Assembly (NCBI RefSeq): GCF_026340655.1 | Contig: NZ_JAPEOZ010000001.1 | Span: forward strand, 4,774,001 to 4,838,000 | Length of the DNA: 64,000 bases | Source: Streptomyces sp. NBC_01275 | GTDB taxonomy: Bacteria > Actinomycetota > Actinomycetes > Streptomycetales > Streptomycetaceae | Reading direction: 5' to 3' | Part shown: positions 34,884 through 45,271 of the stretch, one piece after another | Layout of the letters: every line of letters begins with the position of its first letter | Position numbering within the stretch: the stretch's first letter is position 1 | Notes under the pieces: model-generated | Told to the model about the DNA's origin: nothing | Database searches by the model: none | Seen by the model: only the letters and a program-made list of their open reading frames with translations | Position numbers and translations under genes: made by a program

Positions 34884-35600
34884 TCAGCGGCGGCGGCGCG
34901 TGCGGCCGGTGCGGGCAGCCTTGGCCCGTTTGGCCGCGAACCGTACACCGCCGGGGCTCTCCCCGACCTCGACCCGCACCACCGTGGAGAGGGGGTCGAC
35001 CACTCCTTCGCCGACATGCAGGATCGAGGTGCTCACCGCGCCGAGTTTGCTCAGTGCGGTGGCCGCGCTCTTGAGCTCCTCCTCGGCGGTGTCACCCTTG
35101 AGTGCAAGCATCTCGCCGTAGGGACGCAGCAGCGGGATGCCCCAGGTGGCGAGACGGTCCAGGGGCGCCACGGCGCGGGCGGTCACCACATGGACCGGCT
35201 GGAGCTTGCCCATGACCTCCTCGGCGCGGCCGCGCACCACGGTCACATGGTCCAGGCCGAGGAGCTCGACGACCTCGCTCAGGAAGTTCGTGCGCCGCAG
35301 GAGCGGCTCCAGCAGGGTGATCTTCAGGTCCTCACGCATCAGCGCGAGGGGGATGCCCGGCAGGCCGGCGCCCGAGCCGACGTCGCACACCGTCACGTCT
35401 TCGGGCACGGCCTCGGAGAGCACCGCGCAGTTCAGGATGTGCCTCTCCCACAGGCGGGGCACCTCACGTGGGCCGATGAGCCCACGCTGCACGCCTGCCT
35501 CGGCCAGCAGCTCGGCGTATCGGACCGCATCAGGGAAGCGATCACCGAATACCTCGCGTGCCACCTCGGGCGCAGGGGGGAGCTCCGCTGCCTCCGTCAC
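34884..35600 (-). CDS. rsmG: 16S rRNA (guanine-N7) methyltransferase RsmG
   Basis: 238 aa from the GTG at 35600 with GGAAGG upstream; ATG at 35624 is an in-frame alternative. It methylates G527 (E. coli numbering) of 16S rRNA using S-adenosylmethionine; loss gives low-level streptomycin resistance. The SAM-binding motif is [20 protein letters not shown], followed by the helix [17 protein letters not shown] and the motif [21 protein letters not shown] basic tail ([16 protein letters not shown]) ends it. Member of the rpmH-rnpA-yidD-yidC-jag-rsmG-parAB order. Confidence 0.96.
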   Translation of the reverse strand: MTEAAELPPAPEVAREVFGDRFPDAVRYAELLAEAGVQRGLIGPREVPRLWERHILNCAVLSEAVPEDVTVCDVGSGAGLPGIPLALMREDLKITLLEPLLRRTNFLSEVVELLGLDHVTVVRGRAEEVMGKLQPVHVVTARAVAPLDRLATWGIPLLRPYGEMLALKGDTAEEELKSAATALSKLGAVSTSILHVGEGVVDPLSTVVRVEVGESPGGVRFAAKRAKAARTGRTRRRR

Positions 35601-35670
35601 GGGGACCGTCCTTCCGTACCGCATCAGCGCATTGAGCGCCGACCACCAGAACTACCAGGCTGACAAAGAT

Positions 35671-35699
35671 CGGCCCCGCCTGCGCAACAGACGGGGCCG
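35671..35699 (-). terminator. Hairpin between jag and rsmG
   Basis: CGGCCCCG (35671-35678) pairs with CGGGGCCG (35692-35699) around a 13-nt loop, 20 bp past the jag stop. It should at least partly separate rsmG-parAB from the rpmH operon. Confidence 0.65.
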
Positions 35700-35718
35700 G
35701 GGATACCTACGTACCGAA

Positions 35719-36231
35719 TCAGTTGGGCAGCACGACGACGAAGCGCTGGGGCTCCTCGCCCTCGGACTCGCTGCGTAGACCGGCGGCCTTGACCGCGTCG
35801 TGGACGACCTTGCGCTCGAAGGGCGTCATCGGGTTCAGCTTCACCGGCTCGCCGCTGTTCTTCGCGTCGGCGGCCGCCTTGGCGCCCAGCTCGGAGAGCT
35901 CGGCGCGCTTCTGGGCGCGGTAGCCTGCGATGTCCAGCATCAGCCGGCTGCGGTCACCGGTCTCCCGGTGCACGGCCAGGCGCGTCAGCTCCTGCAGCGC
36001 CTCCAACACCTCGCCGTCCCGGCCGACCAGCTTCAGCAGGTCACGGGTGCCCGCGTCGCTGATGATCGACACAGAGGCGCGGTCGGCCTCGACGTCCATG
36101 TCGATGTCGCCGTCGAGATCGGCGATGTCCAGCAGACCCTCGAGGTAGTCCGCGGCGATCTCGCCCTCCTGCTCCAGGCGGGTCAGGGTGTCTGCACCCT
36201 CGGCGGCGGCGGAGGTGGTGCCTTCCGTCAC
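35719..36231 (-). CDS. jag: Jag/KhpB-type R3H RNA-binding protein
   Basis: 170 aa from GTG. A KH-like domain (about residues 45-100, VSIISDAGTRDLLKLVGRDG) precedes an R3H domain (about 115-165) with NPMTPFERKVVHDAVKAAGL and the ending PQRFVVVLPN. The N-terminal Jag_N domain of firmicute proteins is absent. Such proteins bind small RNAs or mRNAs and, in firmicutes, affect cell elongation. Sixteen bp after yidC in the same operon. Confidence 0.93.
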   Translation of the reverse strand: MTEGTTSAAAEGADTLTRLEQEGEIAADYLEGLLDIADLDGDIDMDVEADRASVSIISDAGTRDLLKLVGRDGEVLEALQELTRLAVHRETGDRSRLMLDIAGYRAQKRAELSELGAKAAADAKNSGEPVKLNPMTPFERKVVHDAVKAAGLRSESEGEEPQRFVVVLPN

Positions 36232-36246
36232 GGGATGGGCTCCTTC

Positions 36247-37530
36247 TTACTTCTTGGACGGGGACTTGGGGCGCTGCGGGCCGCCCTTGCGCTGCCCGGA
36301 CTGGGCCTTGCTGCGCCCACCGGCGCCGGGCTTGGAAGCGGCCTGCTGGGCGGCACCGGAGGGCTTCGCGTCCTCCGGCTCGTCGGACTTGCTCAGCGAG
36401 GTGGTCTCGCCGGCCGCCTTCGGGCCCCCGGACTGGCGCTGGGACTTCGACTGCCGCTTGGGCTGCTGACGCTTGGCGGCGGCGGCCGCCGCGGCCGAGG
36501 TCGTGGTCGTGCCGTCCTCGGTCTGGACCACGGTCTGGCCGTCGCTCTTCACCACGTTGCCGTCGGCCTGGGCCGCGAGGCCCGCCTTGGTCAGGCCGTT
36601 GATGAACTTGCGCTCGGCCTCGTTGCGGTCACGGCCCTTGGCGACGATGGCCTTGATGATGGTCCGCTCGCTGCGCCGACGGGTCTTGCCGTTGTGCGTG
36701 ACGTGCTTGTACAGACGCTCCAGGTAAGCGGCCTGGGCCTTGGAACCCGGGGTCGGGTTGTTGCGGATGACGTACATCTGCTGGCCCATGGTCCACACGT
36801 TGGTGGTCAGCCAGTAGACGAGGACACCGACCGGGAAGTTGATGCCGAAGACGGCGAACATCACGGGGAAGACGTACATCAGCATCTTCTGCTGCTGCAT
36901 GAACGGGGTCTTCACCGAGGTGTCGACGTTCTTCGTCATCAGCTGGCGCTGGGTGAAGAACTGCGACGCCGACATCAGGACGATCATGATCGCGGTGACC
37001 ACGCGGACGTCGGTGAGCGAGGCGCCGAGCGCCTCCACCTTCGCCTGGCCGTCGGTGAACTTCGCGGCCAGCGGAGCACCGAAGATGTGCGCCTTCTGGG
37101 CGCTCTCCAGGAGCTTGTCGTTGATCACGCCGATGGTGTCGCCCGACGCGATGCCGTTGAGCACGTGGTACAGCGCGAAGAAGAACGGCGACTGCGCCAG
37201 GATGGGAAGGCACGAGGAGAGCGGGTTGGTGCCCGTCTCCTTGTACAGCTTCATCATCTCTTCGGACTGACGCTGTTTGTCGTTCTTGTAGCGCTCCTGG
37301 ATCTTCTTCATCTCGGGCTGCAGCGTCTGCATGGCCCGGGTCGCCTTGATCTGCTTCACGAAGAGCGGGATCAGGCAGATGCGGATCAGGATCACCAGGG
37401 ACACGATCGACAGGCCCCAGGCCCAGCCGGTGTCAGGGCCGAAGATGGCCCCGTACACCGAGTGGAACTGGACGATGACCCAGGAGACAGGTGTCGTGAT
37501 GAAGCTGAAGAGGCTGGCAATCGTGTCCAC
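36247..37530 (-). CDS. yidC: Membrane protein insertase YidC
   Basis: 427 aa. The Oxa1/YidC core has five membrane segments ([20 protein letters not shown], then [20 protein letters not shown], and later [59 protein letters not shown]). The conserved charged groove residue is in the RICLIPLF part. The cytoplasmic tail is long and basic/Ala-rich. It inserts proteins into the cytoplasmic membrane alone or with SecYEG. Follows yidD closely. Confidence 0.96.
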   Translation of the reverse strand: MDTIASLFSFITTPVSWVIVQFHSVYGAIFGPDTGWAWGLSIVSLVILIRICLIPLFVKQIKATRAMQTLQPEMKKIQERYKNDKQRQSEEMMKLYKETGTNPLSSCLPILAQSPFFFALYHVLNGIASGDTIGVINDKLLESAQKAHIFGAPLAAKFTDGQAKVEALGASLTDVRVVTAIMIVLMSASQFFTQRQLMTKNVDTSVKTPFMQQQKMLMYVFPVMFAVFGINFPVGVLVYWLTTNVWTMGQQMYVIRNNPTPGSKAQAAYLERLYKHVTHNGKTRRRSERTIIKAIVAKGRDRNEAERKFINGLTKAGLAAQADGNVVKSDGQTVVQTEDGTTTTSAAAAAAAKRQQPKRQSKSQRQSGGPKAAGETTSLSKSDEPEDAKPSGAAQQAASKPGAGGRSKAQSGQRKGGPQRPKSPSKK

Positions 37531-37533
37531 TAA

Positions 37534-37887
37534 TCATGCTCCTTGGGCATGGGACGGTGTCTCTGCGGCCGGGCTCGAGGAGGTATTCCCCTCGGTGGCC
37601 GTTTCGGCGGCGGAGGTCCCGCCCCTGCGTGCACGCCAGGCGTCCCGCAGCTTTTCGTGCCACCGCGGACGCTTCCGCGGTGGGACATGGTCCACACCCC
37701 CCGGCGACCACGGGTTGCACCGCAGGATCCGCCAGGCGGTGAGTGCCGTTCCCTTGACCGCACCGTGCCGGTCGATGGCCGTGTACCCGTAGTGGGAGCA
37801 CGACGGGTAGTACCTGCACACCGGCCCGAGCAGCGGACTGATCGTCCACTGGTAGAGCTTGATCAGTGCCAGTAGCGGGTACTTCAT
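37534..37887 (-). CDS. yidD: Membrane protein insertion efficiency factor YidD
   Basis: 117 aa. The family core is complete: [20 protein letters not shown] with [19 protein letters not shown] and the later [14 protein letters not shown]. It aids YidC-dependent insertion at the inner membrane face. ATG overlaps the rnpA stop by 4 bp. Its Ala/Thr-rich last 40 residues are variable. The gene ends 3 bp before yidC. Confidence 0.96.
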   Translation of the reverse strand: MKYPLLALIKLYQWTISPLLGPVCRYYPSCSHYGYTAIDRHGAVKGTALTAWRILRCNPWSPGGVDHVPPRKRPRWHEKLRDAWRARRGGTSAAETATEGNTSSSPAAETPSHAQGA

Positions 37888-38255
37888 CGCGCGCCCCCTC
37901 CCAGCAGCCGTTGAAGGGCGGCATCCAGGTCCTGGGTCAGCTGTGCGTGGTCGGCGTCGCCCGCGCCGGGCAGCGCCCGTACGACTACCAGGCTACCGGG
38001 GGGAAACAGGTCGACTCGGTCGCGCAGCAGATGGCGAAGCCTGCGCTTCACCTTGTTGCGCACGACCGAACCGCCCACGGCCTTGCTCACGACGAAACCC
38101 GCACGCGTCGGGGGAGCGCTCTCCCCAGGCGCGTGCGGGTCCGTGGCACCGCTTCGAAAATGGACGACGAGAGTCGGGCGTCCGGCCCGACGGCCCCGTC
38201 GTACTGCGGTCGCGAAGTCCTCGCGCCGCCTCAGCCGATGCTCGGTAGGCAGCAC
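37884..38255 (-). CDS. rnpA: Ribonuclease P protein component
   Basis: 123 aa from GTG. The RNase P protein signature is present ([20 protein letters not shown] with the RNR box near residue 80). It supports the RNase P RNA in removing the 5' leaders of pre-tRNAs. Located 21 bp after rpmH. Confidence 0.96.
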   Translation of the reverse strand: MLPTEHRLRRREDFATAVRRGRRAGRPTLVVHFRSGATDPHAPGESAPPTRAGFVVSKAVGGSVVRNKVKRRLRHLLRDRVDLFPPGSLVVVRALPGAGDADHAQLTQDLDAALQRLLGGGAR

Positions 38256-38276
38256 GACGTCATGACCTGATCAGAA

Positions 38277-38414
38277 TCAGGCGGACAGGCTCGCGCGACC
38301 CTTGCTGCGGCGGTTCGCGAGAATCGCGCGGCCGGCACGGGTGCGCATCCGCAGGCGGAAGCCGTGGGTCTTCGCGCGGCGACGGTTGTTCGGCTGGAAG
38401 GTGCGCTTGCTCAC
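38277..38414 (-). CDS. rpmH: 50S ribosomal protein L34
   Basis: 45 aa from GTG, read on the minus strand: [20 protein letters not shown], then [20 protein letters not shown] and ASLSA. The length and sequence are those of actinobacterial bL34. It is the first gene of the minus-strand operon running away from oriC, divergent from dnaA. Confidence 0.97.
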   Translation of the reverse strand: MSKRTFQPNNRRRAKTHGFRLRMRTRAGRAILANRRSKGRASLSA

Positions 38415-38632
38415 TCGGGGGCTCCAGAGATAAATCGGTGGTGGCGGGGTGCCGTCCTGGCTGTCACCGTGCGCCCACGAGTAGCTCGCGTCACGCCCGA
38501 GTGCACCGCTTCCCGATCACCTGAAGCGATCTGTGCCCATCGGAGGCAGGCGGCAGCAGCCATCGACAACTCGACCTGGTTACGGTACGCGCGGCTACGC
38601 CATCCGGTCAAACCGGCGGCCGTCGAGAGACA

Positions 38633-38653
38633 CTGTCCACAGCCTGGGGACAA
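38633..38653. promoter_or_regulatory. Two DnaA boxes upstream of dnaA
   Basis: CTGTCCACA at 38633-38641 and, reverse, TTGTCCCCA at 38645-38653, about 140-155 bp before the dnaA start in the 375-bp rpmH-dnaA gap. DnaA boxes in the dnaA promoter are known in Streptomyces and support autorepression. Promoter hexamers were not placed with certainty. Confidence 0.6.
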
Positions 38654-38789
38654 CAACTTGAACCGCAGCCGTCGCCCTGACTACCGTGGCTGAACTCCGA
38701 TTCGTTCCTTTGTCCCTGTCCCCACCCGATATGAATCCCGATTCGTCCCGCAACCACACGTTCGTGGGACCCACGAGAGAGCGTGCCCT

Positions 38790-40772
38790 GTGGCTGACGT
38801 GCCTGCCGATCTTGCCGCAGTGTGGCCACGAGTGCTGGAGCAGCTCCTCGGTGAGGGCCGGGGCCAGGGTGTCGAGGTGAAGGACGAGCACTGGATCCGG
38901 CGCTGTCAGCCGCTCGCGCTGGTCGCCGACACCGCCCTGCTCGCCGTACCGAACGAATTCGCGAAGGGCGTCCTCGAAGGGCGCCTCGCCCCGATCGTCA
39001 GCGAGACGCTGAGCCGTGAGTGCGGCCGTCCGATCCGCATCGCGATCACCGTGGACGACTCCGCGGGCGAGCCGCCGTCCCCGCCGGCGCCTCCCCTGCA
39101 GCAGTCGCGCTACGAGGAGCCCGAGCTCCCGTCCGGCCAGTACGACGGCGGCCAGGACCGCGGCCGCTACGACAACGGCTACGAGAGCCAGTACGAGGGC
39201 TACGGCCGGCACCGCGCCGAACAGCTGCCGCCCACGCCCGGCGACCAGTTGCCCGGCTCGCGCCAGGACCAGCTGCCCACCGCGCGGCCCGCTTACCCTT
39301 CCGAGTACCAGCGCCCCGAGCCCGGCGCCTGGCCGCGGCCGCCGCAGCAGGACGAGTACAGCTGGCAGCAGCAGCGGCTCGGCTTCCCCGAGCGCGACCC
39401 GTACGCGTCGCCGTCGCAGGACTCCTACGGGCCTCCCTCGCAGGACCCGTACGGCTCTCCGTCCCAGGACTACCGTCCCCAGCCGATGGACCGGCAGGGC
39501 ATGGACCGGCCGCCGTACGACCCGTCGCCGTACGAGCAGAAACGGTCGCACTACGGTCAGGGCGACCAGGGTCGCGAACAGGGCGGTCCGCGCGACGGCG
39601 GGCGGCGGGACTTGTCCGAGTCCTCGGGCGGCTCGGATCACCCGCACCGCGGCGGTCCGGGCGGCCCCGGCCGACCCGGCGTAGGCGCGGGCGGACCCTC
39701 GGGCGGGCAGCCCGCGCCGGGCAGCGGACCCGGTGAGCCGACCGCGCGGCTGAACCCGAAGTACCTCTTCGACACGTTCGTCATCGGCGCCTCGAACCGC
39801 TTCGCGCACGCGGCCGCGGTCGCCGTCGCCGAGGCGCCCGCGAAGGCGTACAACCCCCTCTTCATCTACGGGGAGTCGGGGCTCGGCAAGACGCACCTGC
39901 TGCACGCGATCGGGCACTACGCGCGCAGCCTCTACCCCGGCACGCGCGTGCGGTACGTGAGCTCGGAGGAGTTCACCAACGAGTTCATCAACTCGATCCG
40001 CGACGGCAAGGGCGACAGCTTTCGCAAGCGGTACCGCGAGATGGACATCCTGCTCGTCGACGACATCCAGTTCCTGGCGGACAAGGAGTCGACGCAGGAG
40101 GAGTTCTTCCACACCTTCAACACGCTCCACAACGCCAACAAGCAGATCGTGCTGTCCAGCGACCGGCCGCCGAAGCAGTTGGTCACGCTGGAGGACCGGC
40201 TGCGCAACCGTTTCGAGTGGGGGCTGATCACCGACGTCCAGCCGCCCGAGCTGGAGACCCGGATCGCGATCCTCCGCAAGAAGGCGGTCCAGGAGCAGCT
40301 CAACGCCCCGCCGGAGGTCCTGGAGTTCATCGCGTCCCGCATCTCTCGCAACATCCGCGAGCTGGAGGGTGCGCTGATCCGGGTGACGGCGTTCGCGTCG
40401 CTCAACCGGCAGCCGGTGGACCTCGGTCTGACGGAGATCGTCCTGAAGGACCTGATGCCCGGCGGCGAGGACTCGGCGCCCGAGATCACGTCCACGGCCA
40501 TCATGAGCGCGACCGCCGACTACTTCGGGCTCACGGTCGAGGACCTGTGCGGCACCTCGCGCGGGCGGGCGCTGGTCACCGCCCGGCAGATCGCCATGTA
40601 TCTGTGCCGCGAGCTCACCGACCTGTCACTGCCGAAGATCGGCGCGCTGTTCGGCGGCCGCGACCATACGACGGTCATGCACGCGGACCGCAAGATCCGC
40701 AACCTGATGGCCGAGCGCCGCTCCATCTACAACCAGGTGACCGAGCTGACCAACCGCATCAAGGCCGGCTGA
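38790..40772 (+). CDS. dnaA: Chromosomal replication initiator DnaA
   Basis: 660 aa from GTG. Domain I spans about residues 1-95 ([20 protein letters not shown]). Domain II, about 95-325, is a long Pro/Gln/Tyr/Gly-rich linker typical of Streptomyces. Domain III has Walker [10 protein letters not shown] (near residue 362), Walker [11 protein letters not shown] and the sensor motif [20 protein letters not shown]. Domain IV ends in [20 protein letters not shown], the DnaA-box binding signature. It opens oriC, which lies just downstream. Confidence 0.98.
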   Translation: MADVPADLAAVWPRVLEQLLGEGRGQGVEVKDEHWIRRCQPLALVADTALLAVPNEFAKGVLEGRLAPIVSETLSRECGRPIRIAITVDDSAGEPPSPPAPPLQQSRYEEPELPSGQYDGGQDRGRYDNGYESQYEGYGRHRAEQLPPTPGDQLPGSRQDQLPTARPAYPSEYQRPEPGAWPRPPQQDEYSWQQQRLGFPERDPYASPSQDSYGPPSQDPYGSPSQDYRPQPMDRQGMDRPPYDPSPYEQKRSHYGQGDQGREQGGPRDGGRRDLSESSGGSDHPHRGGPGGPGRPGVGAGGPSGGQPAPGSGPGEPTARLNPKYLFDTFVIGASNRFAHAAAVAVAEAPAKAYNPLFIYGESGLGKTHLLHAIGHYARSLYPGTRVRYVSSEEFTNEFINSIRDGKGDSFRKRYREMDILLVDDIQFLADKESTQEEFFHTFNTLHNANKQIVLSSDRPPKQLVTLEDRLRNRFEWGLITDVQPPELETRIAILRKKAVQEQLNAPPEVLEFIASRISRNIRELEGALIRVTAFASLNRQPVDLGLTEIVLKDLMPGGEDSAPEITSTAIMSATADYFGLTVEDLCGTSRGRALVTARQIAMYLCRELTDLSLPKIGALFGGRDHTTVMHADRKIRNLMAERRSIYNQVTELTNRIKAG

Positions 40773-40856
40773 GACACCGGCCGACCACGACACCGATCGA
40801 CCGGGACACCGACCGACCGCGAGACAGATCGGCTGAGACACCGGCATACGGCGCCG

Positions 40857-40890
40857 AGGGCGTCCCTGGGAGCGATCCCGGGGACGCCCT
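40857..40890 (+). terminator. Terminator after dnaA
   Basis: Arms 40857-40870 and 40877-40890 pair over 14 bp with one wobble and a 6-nt loop, 84 bp past the dnaA stop. Just before it, 40780-40850 carries imperfect GACACCGA/CCGACCG repeats. Confidence 0.75.
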
Positions 40891-40947
40891 TCGTCGTGCC
40901 GAGGGAGCGCCCTCGGTCGCTCGCAGCGGCCCTCTTCGCCCCGTCAC

Positions 40948-40975
40948 GACCCCCGAAGGACGTCCTTCGGGGGTC
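40948..40975. repeat. 28-bp perfect palindrome at the left edge of oriC
   Basis: GACCCCCGAAGGAC followed directly by its reverse complement, with no spacer. As RNA it would be a second hairpin between dnaA and the box-rich part of oriC, and may shield oriC from transcription coming from dnaA. Confidence 0.6.
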
Positions 40976-41040
40976 CGCGCCCCGGGCGACCGCTCGTCCG
41001 CCGGTCATCCGCTGTTCGATTACCTGCCGGGTTACGGCCA

Positions 41041-41550
41041 CTCTCCACAGATTCGCCGACTTTTTCCCGTCCACACCCTGGGGACCGGGAAGTTGTCCAG
41101 ATCGCTGTCCACAGACCCCCCTGGTGATAGACCATCAGACCAGGTCAACAGGCTGTGGATTCGTGGACGAAGGATCTCCACAGGCTGTGGACGAAGAAAT
41201 GATCCACACCCTGTGTACAAAGTTGTCCACCGGGTGACCCACAGGCTGTAGCCGGTTGTCCCCAGGGATCACCGACTTCTCCACACCTCTGTCCACTGTT
41301 CGGCAACGCGACGCGCCCCCTCACCGAGTCGAGTGAAAGGCGTCACACGAAGCTGCCGCCTTGCCCTGTGGGAAACGGGGCCAAACCTGGGGACGCAGCT
41401 GGGGACAAGTGGCCCCTCCCTGTGCACGGAGTGTGCAGAACTTTCTGTTCTCCACAGAAGGCCCCGGTTGTCCACCGCCTCCACCCACAGGGTCGGTGGA
41501 CAAAATATCGCCTCTGAGCTGGGAAAACGGGGTTATCCACGGTTTCCACA
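41041..41550. other. oriC: Origin of replication oriC
   Basis: The 1,024-bp dnaA-dnaN gap has a dense array of DnaA boxes in both orientations. Examples: CTCTCCACA 41041, CCGTCCACA 41067, CTGTCCACA 41105, GAATCCACA (reverse) 41154, ATCTCCACA 41174, TCGTCCACA (reverse) 41186, TGATCCACA 41200, TTGTACACA (reverse) 41212, TTGTCCACC 41223, TTGTCCCCA 41256, TTCTCCACA 41277, TTGTCCCCA (reverse) 41400, TTCTCCACA 41448, TTGTCCACC 41468, TTGTCCACC (reverse) 41495, TTATCCACG 41533. This is the usual Streptomyces oriC layout. From 41551 to the dnaN start I see no further strong boxes. Confidence 0.93.
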
Positions 41551-41796
41551 GCCCCTACTACTACTCCCAACTAGAGAGAGCGAGGAATCCGTTTAGAAGG
41601 GGGTCCTGTGCACAACTCGCTCTTCGGTGCCCGACTGCCCCTCATCACGACTTGACCCCGAGCGGCACCTACTGTCAGTGGTGTGCGTCAGACTGGTCCC
41701 CGGTGGTCCTTCCCCTCACAGGGACCGACGACACCGAGTCAGACGACGAAGGCCAGGCAGGGCGAGAAGCGCCGGCAACAGCAGGAGGCGGCAAGA

Positions 41797-42927
41797 GTGA
41801 AGATCCGGGTGGAACGCGACGTACTCGCAGAGGCAGTGGCCTGGGCGGCGCGCAGCCTTCCGGCCCGTCCGCCGGCGCCGGTCCTCGCGGGCCTGCTGCT
41901 GAAGGCCGAGGACGGCCAGCTGAGCCTGTCCAGCTTCGACTACGAGGTCTCCGCGCGGGTGTCGCTGGAGGCGGAGGTCGAGGAGGAGGGCACGGTCCTC
42001 GTCTCCGGCCGGCTGCTCGCCGACATCTGCCGTGCCCTGCCCAACCGGCCGGTGGAGATCTCCACAGACGGTGTACGGGCGACGGTGGTCTGCGGCTCCT
42101 CGCGCTTCACGCTCCACACCCTGCCGGTGGAGGAGTACCCGTCGCTGCCGCAGATGCCGAACGCGACGGGCACGGTTCCCGGCGAGGTCTTCGCCTCCGC
42201 GGCCGCCCAGGTCGCCATCGCCGCCGGCCGTGACGACACGCTGCCCGTGCTGACCGGTGTGCGCATCGAGATCGAGGGCGACACGGTCACGCTGGCCTCC
42301 ACCGACCGCTACCGCTTCGCGGTCCGTGAGTTCCTGTGGAAGCCGGAGAACCCGGAGACGTCCGCGGTCGCGCTGGTGCCCGCCAAGACGCTCCTGGACA
42401 CCGCCAAGGCCCTCACGAGCGGCGACAGCGTCATCCTGGCGCTGTCCGGCTCCGGCTCGGGCGAAGGCCTGATCGGCTTCGAGGGCGCGGGCCGTCGTAC
42501 GACGACGCGGCTGCTGGAGGGCGACCTCCCGAAGTACCGCACGCTGTTCCCGACCGAGTTCAACTCCGTCGCCGTGATCGAGACCGCCCCTTTCGTGGAG
42601 GCCGTCAAGCGTGTGGCCCTGGTCGCCGAGCGCAACACCCCGGTGCGGCTCAGCTTCGAGCAGGGCGTGCTCATCCTGGAGGCCGGCTCCAGCGACGACG
42701 CACAGGCTGTGGAGCGGGTCGACGCCCAGCTGGAGGGCGACGACATCTCGATCGCCTTCAACCCGACCTTCCTGCTGGACGGCCTGAGCGCCATCGACTC
42801 CCCGGTCGCCCAGCTGTCCTTCACGACGTCCACCAAGCCCGCGCTGCTCAGCGGCAAGCCGGCACTGGACGCGGAGGCCGACGAGGCCTACAAGTACCTG
42901 ATCATGCCGGTGCGTCTCAGCGGCTGA
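41797..42927 (+). CDS. dnaN: DNA polymerase III beta subunit (sliding clamp)
   Basis: 376 aa from the GTG at 41797, preceded by AGGAGG at good spacing; the frame is open upstream into oriC without a better start. Three clamp domains: MKIRVERDVLAEAVAWAARS at the start, the middle domain around AAQVAIAAGRDDTLPVLTGV, and the C-terminal domain ending YKYLIMPVRLSG. The final MPVRL motif is the usual C-terminus. The ring tethers polymerase III to DNA. Confidence 0.97.
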   Translation: MKIRVERDVLAEAVAWAARSLPARPPAPVLAGLLLKAEDGQLSLSSFDYEVSARVSLEAEVEEEGTVLVSGRLLADICRALPNRPVEISTDGVRATVVCGSSRFTLHTLPVEEYPSLPQMPNATGTVPGEVFASAAAQVAIAAGRDDTLPVLTGVRIEIEGDTVTLASTDRYRFAVREFLWKPENPETSAVALVPAKTLLDTAKALTSGDSVILALSGSGSGEGLIGFEGAGRRTTTRLLEGDLPKYRTLFPTEFNSVAVIETAPFVEAVKRVALVAERNTPVRLSFEQGVLILEAGSSDDAQAVERVDAQLEGDDISIAFNPTFLLDGLSAIDSPVAQLSFTTSTKPALLSGKPALDAEADEAYKYLIMPVRLSG

Positions 42928-42998
42928 CCGGCTGGGGTGTGGGGGTCGTCCCCCACAAGATCGCGGTATGCCGGTGCGCCTCAGCGGTTGACCGGCTG
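42904..42998. repeat. Imperfect duplication of the dnaN 3' end
   Basis: The 31 bp at 42904-42934, which encode MPVRLSG, the stop and some bases after it, recur at 42968-42998 with two mismatches. The second copy is 64 bp downstream and includes a matching stop (MPVRLSG in one frame). It looks like a local tandem duplication of the gene tail. Confidence 0.8.
42938..42957 (+). terminator. Terminator after dnaN
   Basis: TGTGGGGG and CCCCCACA pair around a TCGT tetraloop, 10 bp past the dnaN stop and between the two copies of the duplicated tail. Confidence 0.7.
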
Positions 42999-43188
42999 AC
43001 CGGTCGGCCGAGTCGCCTGGAGTTGTCCACAGGCCGTGGAGAAAGTGTCCCGGCCTGTGGGGAAAACCGCAGGTGGGGCGGTACGTCTGAGCGCGTAGCC
43101 CCACAGGTGTGCGTGAGTGTCCGGGTCTAGGCTCGGACGTGGGCACGAAGGTGCCCCACACGCCACACAGCGACTTAAGGAACAACTG

Positions 43189-44064
43189 ATGGAGCTCGGT
43201 CTCGTCGGCCTCGGCAAGATGGGCGGCAACATGCGCGAGCGGATCCGCCGCGCCGGCCACACCGTCGTCGGATTCGACCGCAACCCGGACCTCGCCGATG
43301 TCCACAGCCTCCAAGAACTTGTGGACAGGCTCGAGGGCCCGCGCGTGGTCTGGGTGATGGTCCCGGCCGGCGCCGCCACCCAGTCGACCGTCGACGAGCT
43401 CGCCGAGCTGCTCGAGCCAGGCGACACGGTCGTGGACGGCGGCAACTCCCGTTGGACGGACGACGAGAAGCACGCCGAGGAGCTGGCGGCCAAGGGCGTC
43501 GGCTTCGTCGACGCGGGCGTCTCCGGCGGCGTCTGGGGCCTGCAGAACGGCTACGCCCTGATGGTCGGCGGCGACAAGGAGCACGTCGAGCGCGTCCAGC
43601 CGATCTTCGACGCGCTCAAGCCGGAGGGCCCGTACGGCTACGTCCACGCGGGCAAGGTCGGCGCCGGGCACTTCTCGAAGATGGTCCACAACGGCATCGA
43701 GTACGCCATGATGCAGGCCTACGCCGAGGGCTGGGAGCTGCTGGAGAAGGTCGACTCCGTGGAGAACGTCCGCGAGGTCTTCCGCTCCTGGCAGGAGGGG
43801 ACCGTCATCCGCTCCTGGCTGCTCGACCTGGCGGTCAACGCCCTCGACGACGACACCCACCTGGACAAGCTGCGCGGCTACGCGGAGGACTCCGGCGAAG
43901 GCCGCTGGACGGTCGAGGCCGCCGTCGACCACGCCGTGCCCCTGCCCGCCATCACCGCGTCCCTCTTCGCCCGGTTCGCCTCCCGCCAGGAGGACTCGCC
44001 GCAGATGAAGATGATCGCGGCACTGCGCAACCAGTTCGGCGGCCACGCCGTCGAGACGAAGTAA
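43189..44064 (+). CDS. gnd: 6-phosphogluconate dehydrogenase, short NAD-type (decarboxylating)
   Basis: 291 aa from the ATG at 43189 (AAGGAAC upstream). The N-terminal Rossmann motif is GLVGLGKMGGNM, followed by substrate-binding DGGNSRWTDDEKHAEEL and the catalytic region GAGHFSKMVHNGIEYAMMQA with the Lys-Asn-Glu set. It oxidises 6-phosphogluconate to ribulose 5-phosphate and CO2. At 291 aa it is the short GntZ/YqeC type rather than the 470-aa enzyme. A gnd between dnaN and recF is characteristic of Streptomyces and its relatives. Confidence 0.95.
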   Translation: MELGLVGLGKMGGNMRERIRRAGHTVVGFDRNPDLADVHSLQELVDRLEGPRVVWVMVPAGAATQSTVDELAELLEPGDTVVDGGNSRWTDDEKHAEELAAKGVGFVDAGVSGGVWGLQNGYALMVGGDKEHVERVQPIFDALKPEGPYGYVHAGKVGAGHFSKMVHNGIEYAMMQAYAEGWELLEKVDSVENVREVFRSWQEGTVIRSWLLDLAVNALDDDTHLDKLRGYAEDSGEGRWTVEAAVDHAVPLPAITASLFARFASRQEDSPQMKMIAALRNQFGGHAVETK

Positions 44065-44149
44065 GCGGAAACGGTCCAAAAGCGGTCCGAATCCGAAGTA
44101 AGACATAGCAACCCGTATCCGAGCAGCCTGGGGAGGTCGGTGAACGACC

Positions 44150-45271
44150 ATGCACGTCACGCATCTGTCGCTGGCCGACTTCCGCTCGTACGCCCGGGCC
44201 GAGGTGCCGCTTGACCCGGGCGTCACCGCCTTCGTGGGCCCCAACGGGCAGGGCAAGACGAACCTCGTCGAGGCCGTCGGCTATCTCGCCTCCCTCGGCA
44301 GTCACCGGGTCGCCTCCGATGCGCCCCTGGTCCGCATGGGCGCCGAGCGCGCGATCATCCGGGCCCAGGTCAAGCAGGGCGAGCGACAGCAGCTGATCGA
44401 GCTGGAGCTGAACCCGGGCAAGTCCAACCGCGCCCGCATCAACAGGTCCTCGCAGGTCAGACCCCGTGACGTGCTGGGCATCGTACGGACTGTGCTGTTC
44501 GCGCCCGAGGACCTCGCGCTGGTGAAGGGGGATCCCGGGGAGCGGCGGCGGTTCCTCGACGAGCTGATCACCGCGCGGTCCCCGCGGATGGCGGGGGTGC
44601 GGTCGGACTACGAGCGGGTGCTGAAGCAGCGCAACACACTGCTGAAGTCGGCGGCGCTGGCCCGTCGGCACGGCGGGCGTTCCATGGACCTGTCCACGCT
44701 CGACGTGTGGGACCAGCACCTCGCGCGCGCGGGCGCCGAGCTGCTCGCCCATCGGCTCGACCTGATCGCCTCCATCCAGCCGCTCGCCGACAAGGCGTAC
44801 GAGCAGCTGGCCCCGGGCGGCGGTCCGATCGCACTGGAGTACCGGCCGTCCGCGCCCGGCGAGGCGCACACGCGCGAGGACCTCTACGCGCAGCTGACGG
44901 CCGCGCTGGCGGACGTGCGCAAGCAGGAGATCGAGCGGGGCGTCACCCTCGTGGGACCGCATCGGGACGATGTGATGTTCAGACTCGGCCAGCTGCCGGC
45001 CAAGGGGTACGCCTCCCACGGCGAGTCCTGGTCGTACGCGCTGGCGCTGCGTCTGGCCTCGTACGACCTGCTGCGGGCCGAGGGGAACGAGCCGGTGCTG
45101 GTGCTCGACGACGTCTTCGCCGAGCTGGACGCGCGCCGGCGGGAGCGGCTGGCGGAGCTGGTTGCGCCGGGCGAGCAGGTGCTGGTGACGGCCGCGGTCG
45201 ACGACGACGTGCCGCAGGTGCTGAGCGGGACGCGGTACACGGTGTCGGACGGGGCGGTGGAGCGCGTATGA
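44150..45271 (+). CDS. recF: DNA replication and repair protein RecF
   Basis: 373 aa. Walker A GPNGQGKT (residues 30-37), the RecF signature [20 protein letters not shown], and Walker [21 protein letters not shown] are present. RecF, with RecO and RecR, loads RecA at single-strand gaps. Stop overlaps the next gene by 4 bp (ATGA), showing coupling to the DciA-type gene. Confidence 0.97.
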   Translation: MHVTHLSLADFRSYARAEVPLDPGVTAFVGPNGQGKTNLVEAVGYLASLGSHRVASDAPLVRMGAERAIIRAQVKQGERQQLIELELNPGKSNRARINRSSQVRPRDVLGIVRTVLFAPEDLALVKGDPGERRRFLDELITARSPRMAGVRSDYERVLKQRNTLLKSAALARRHGGRSMDLSTLDVWDQHLARAGAELLAHRLDLIASIQPLADKAYEQLAPGGGPIALEYRPSAPGEAHTREDLYAQLTAALADVRKQEIERGVTLVGPHRDDVMFRLGQLPAKGYASHGESWSYALALRLASYDLLRAEGNEPVLVLDDVFAELDARRRERLAELVAPGEQVLVTAAVDDDVPQVLSGTRYTVSDGAVERV

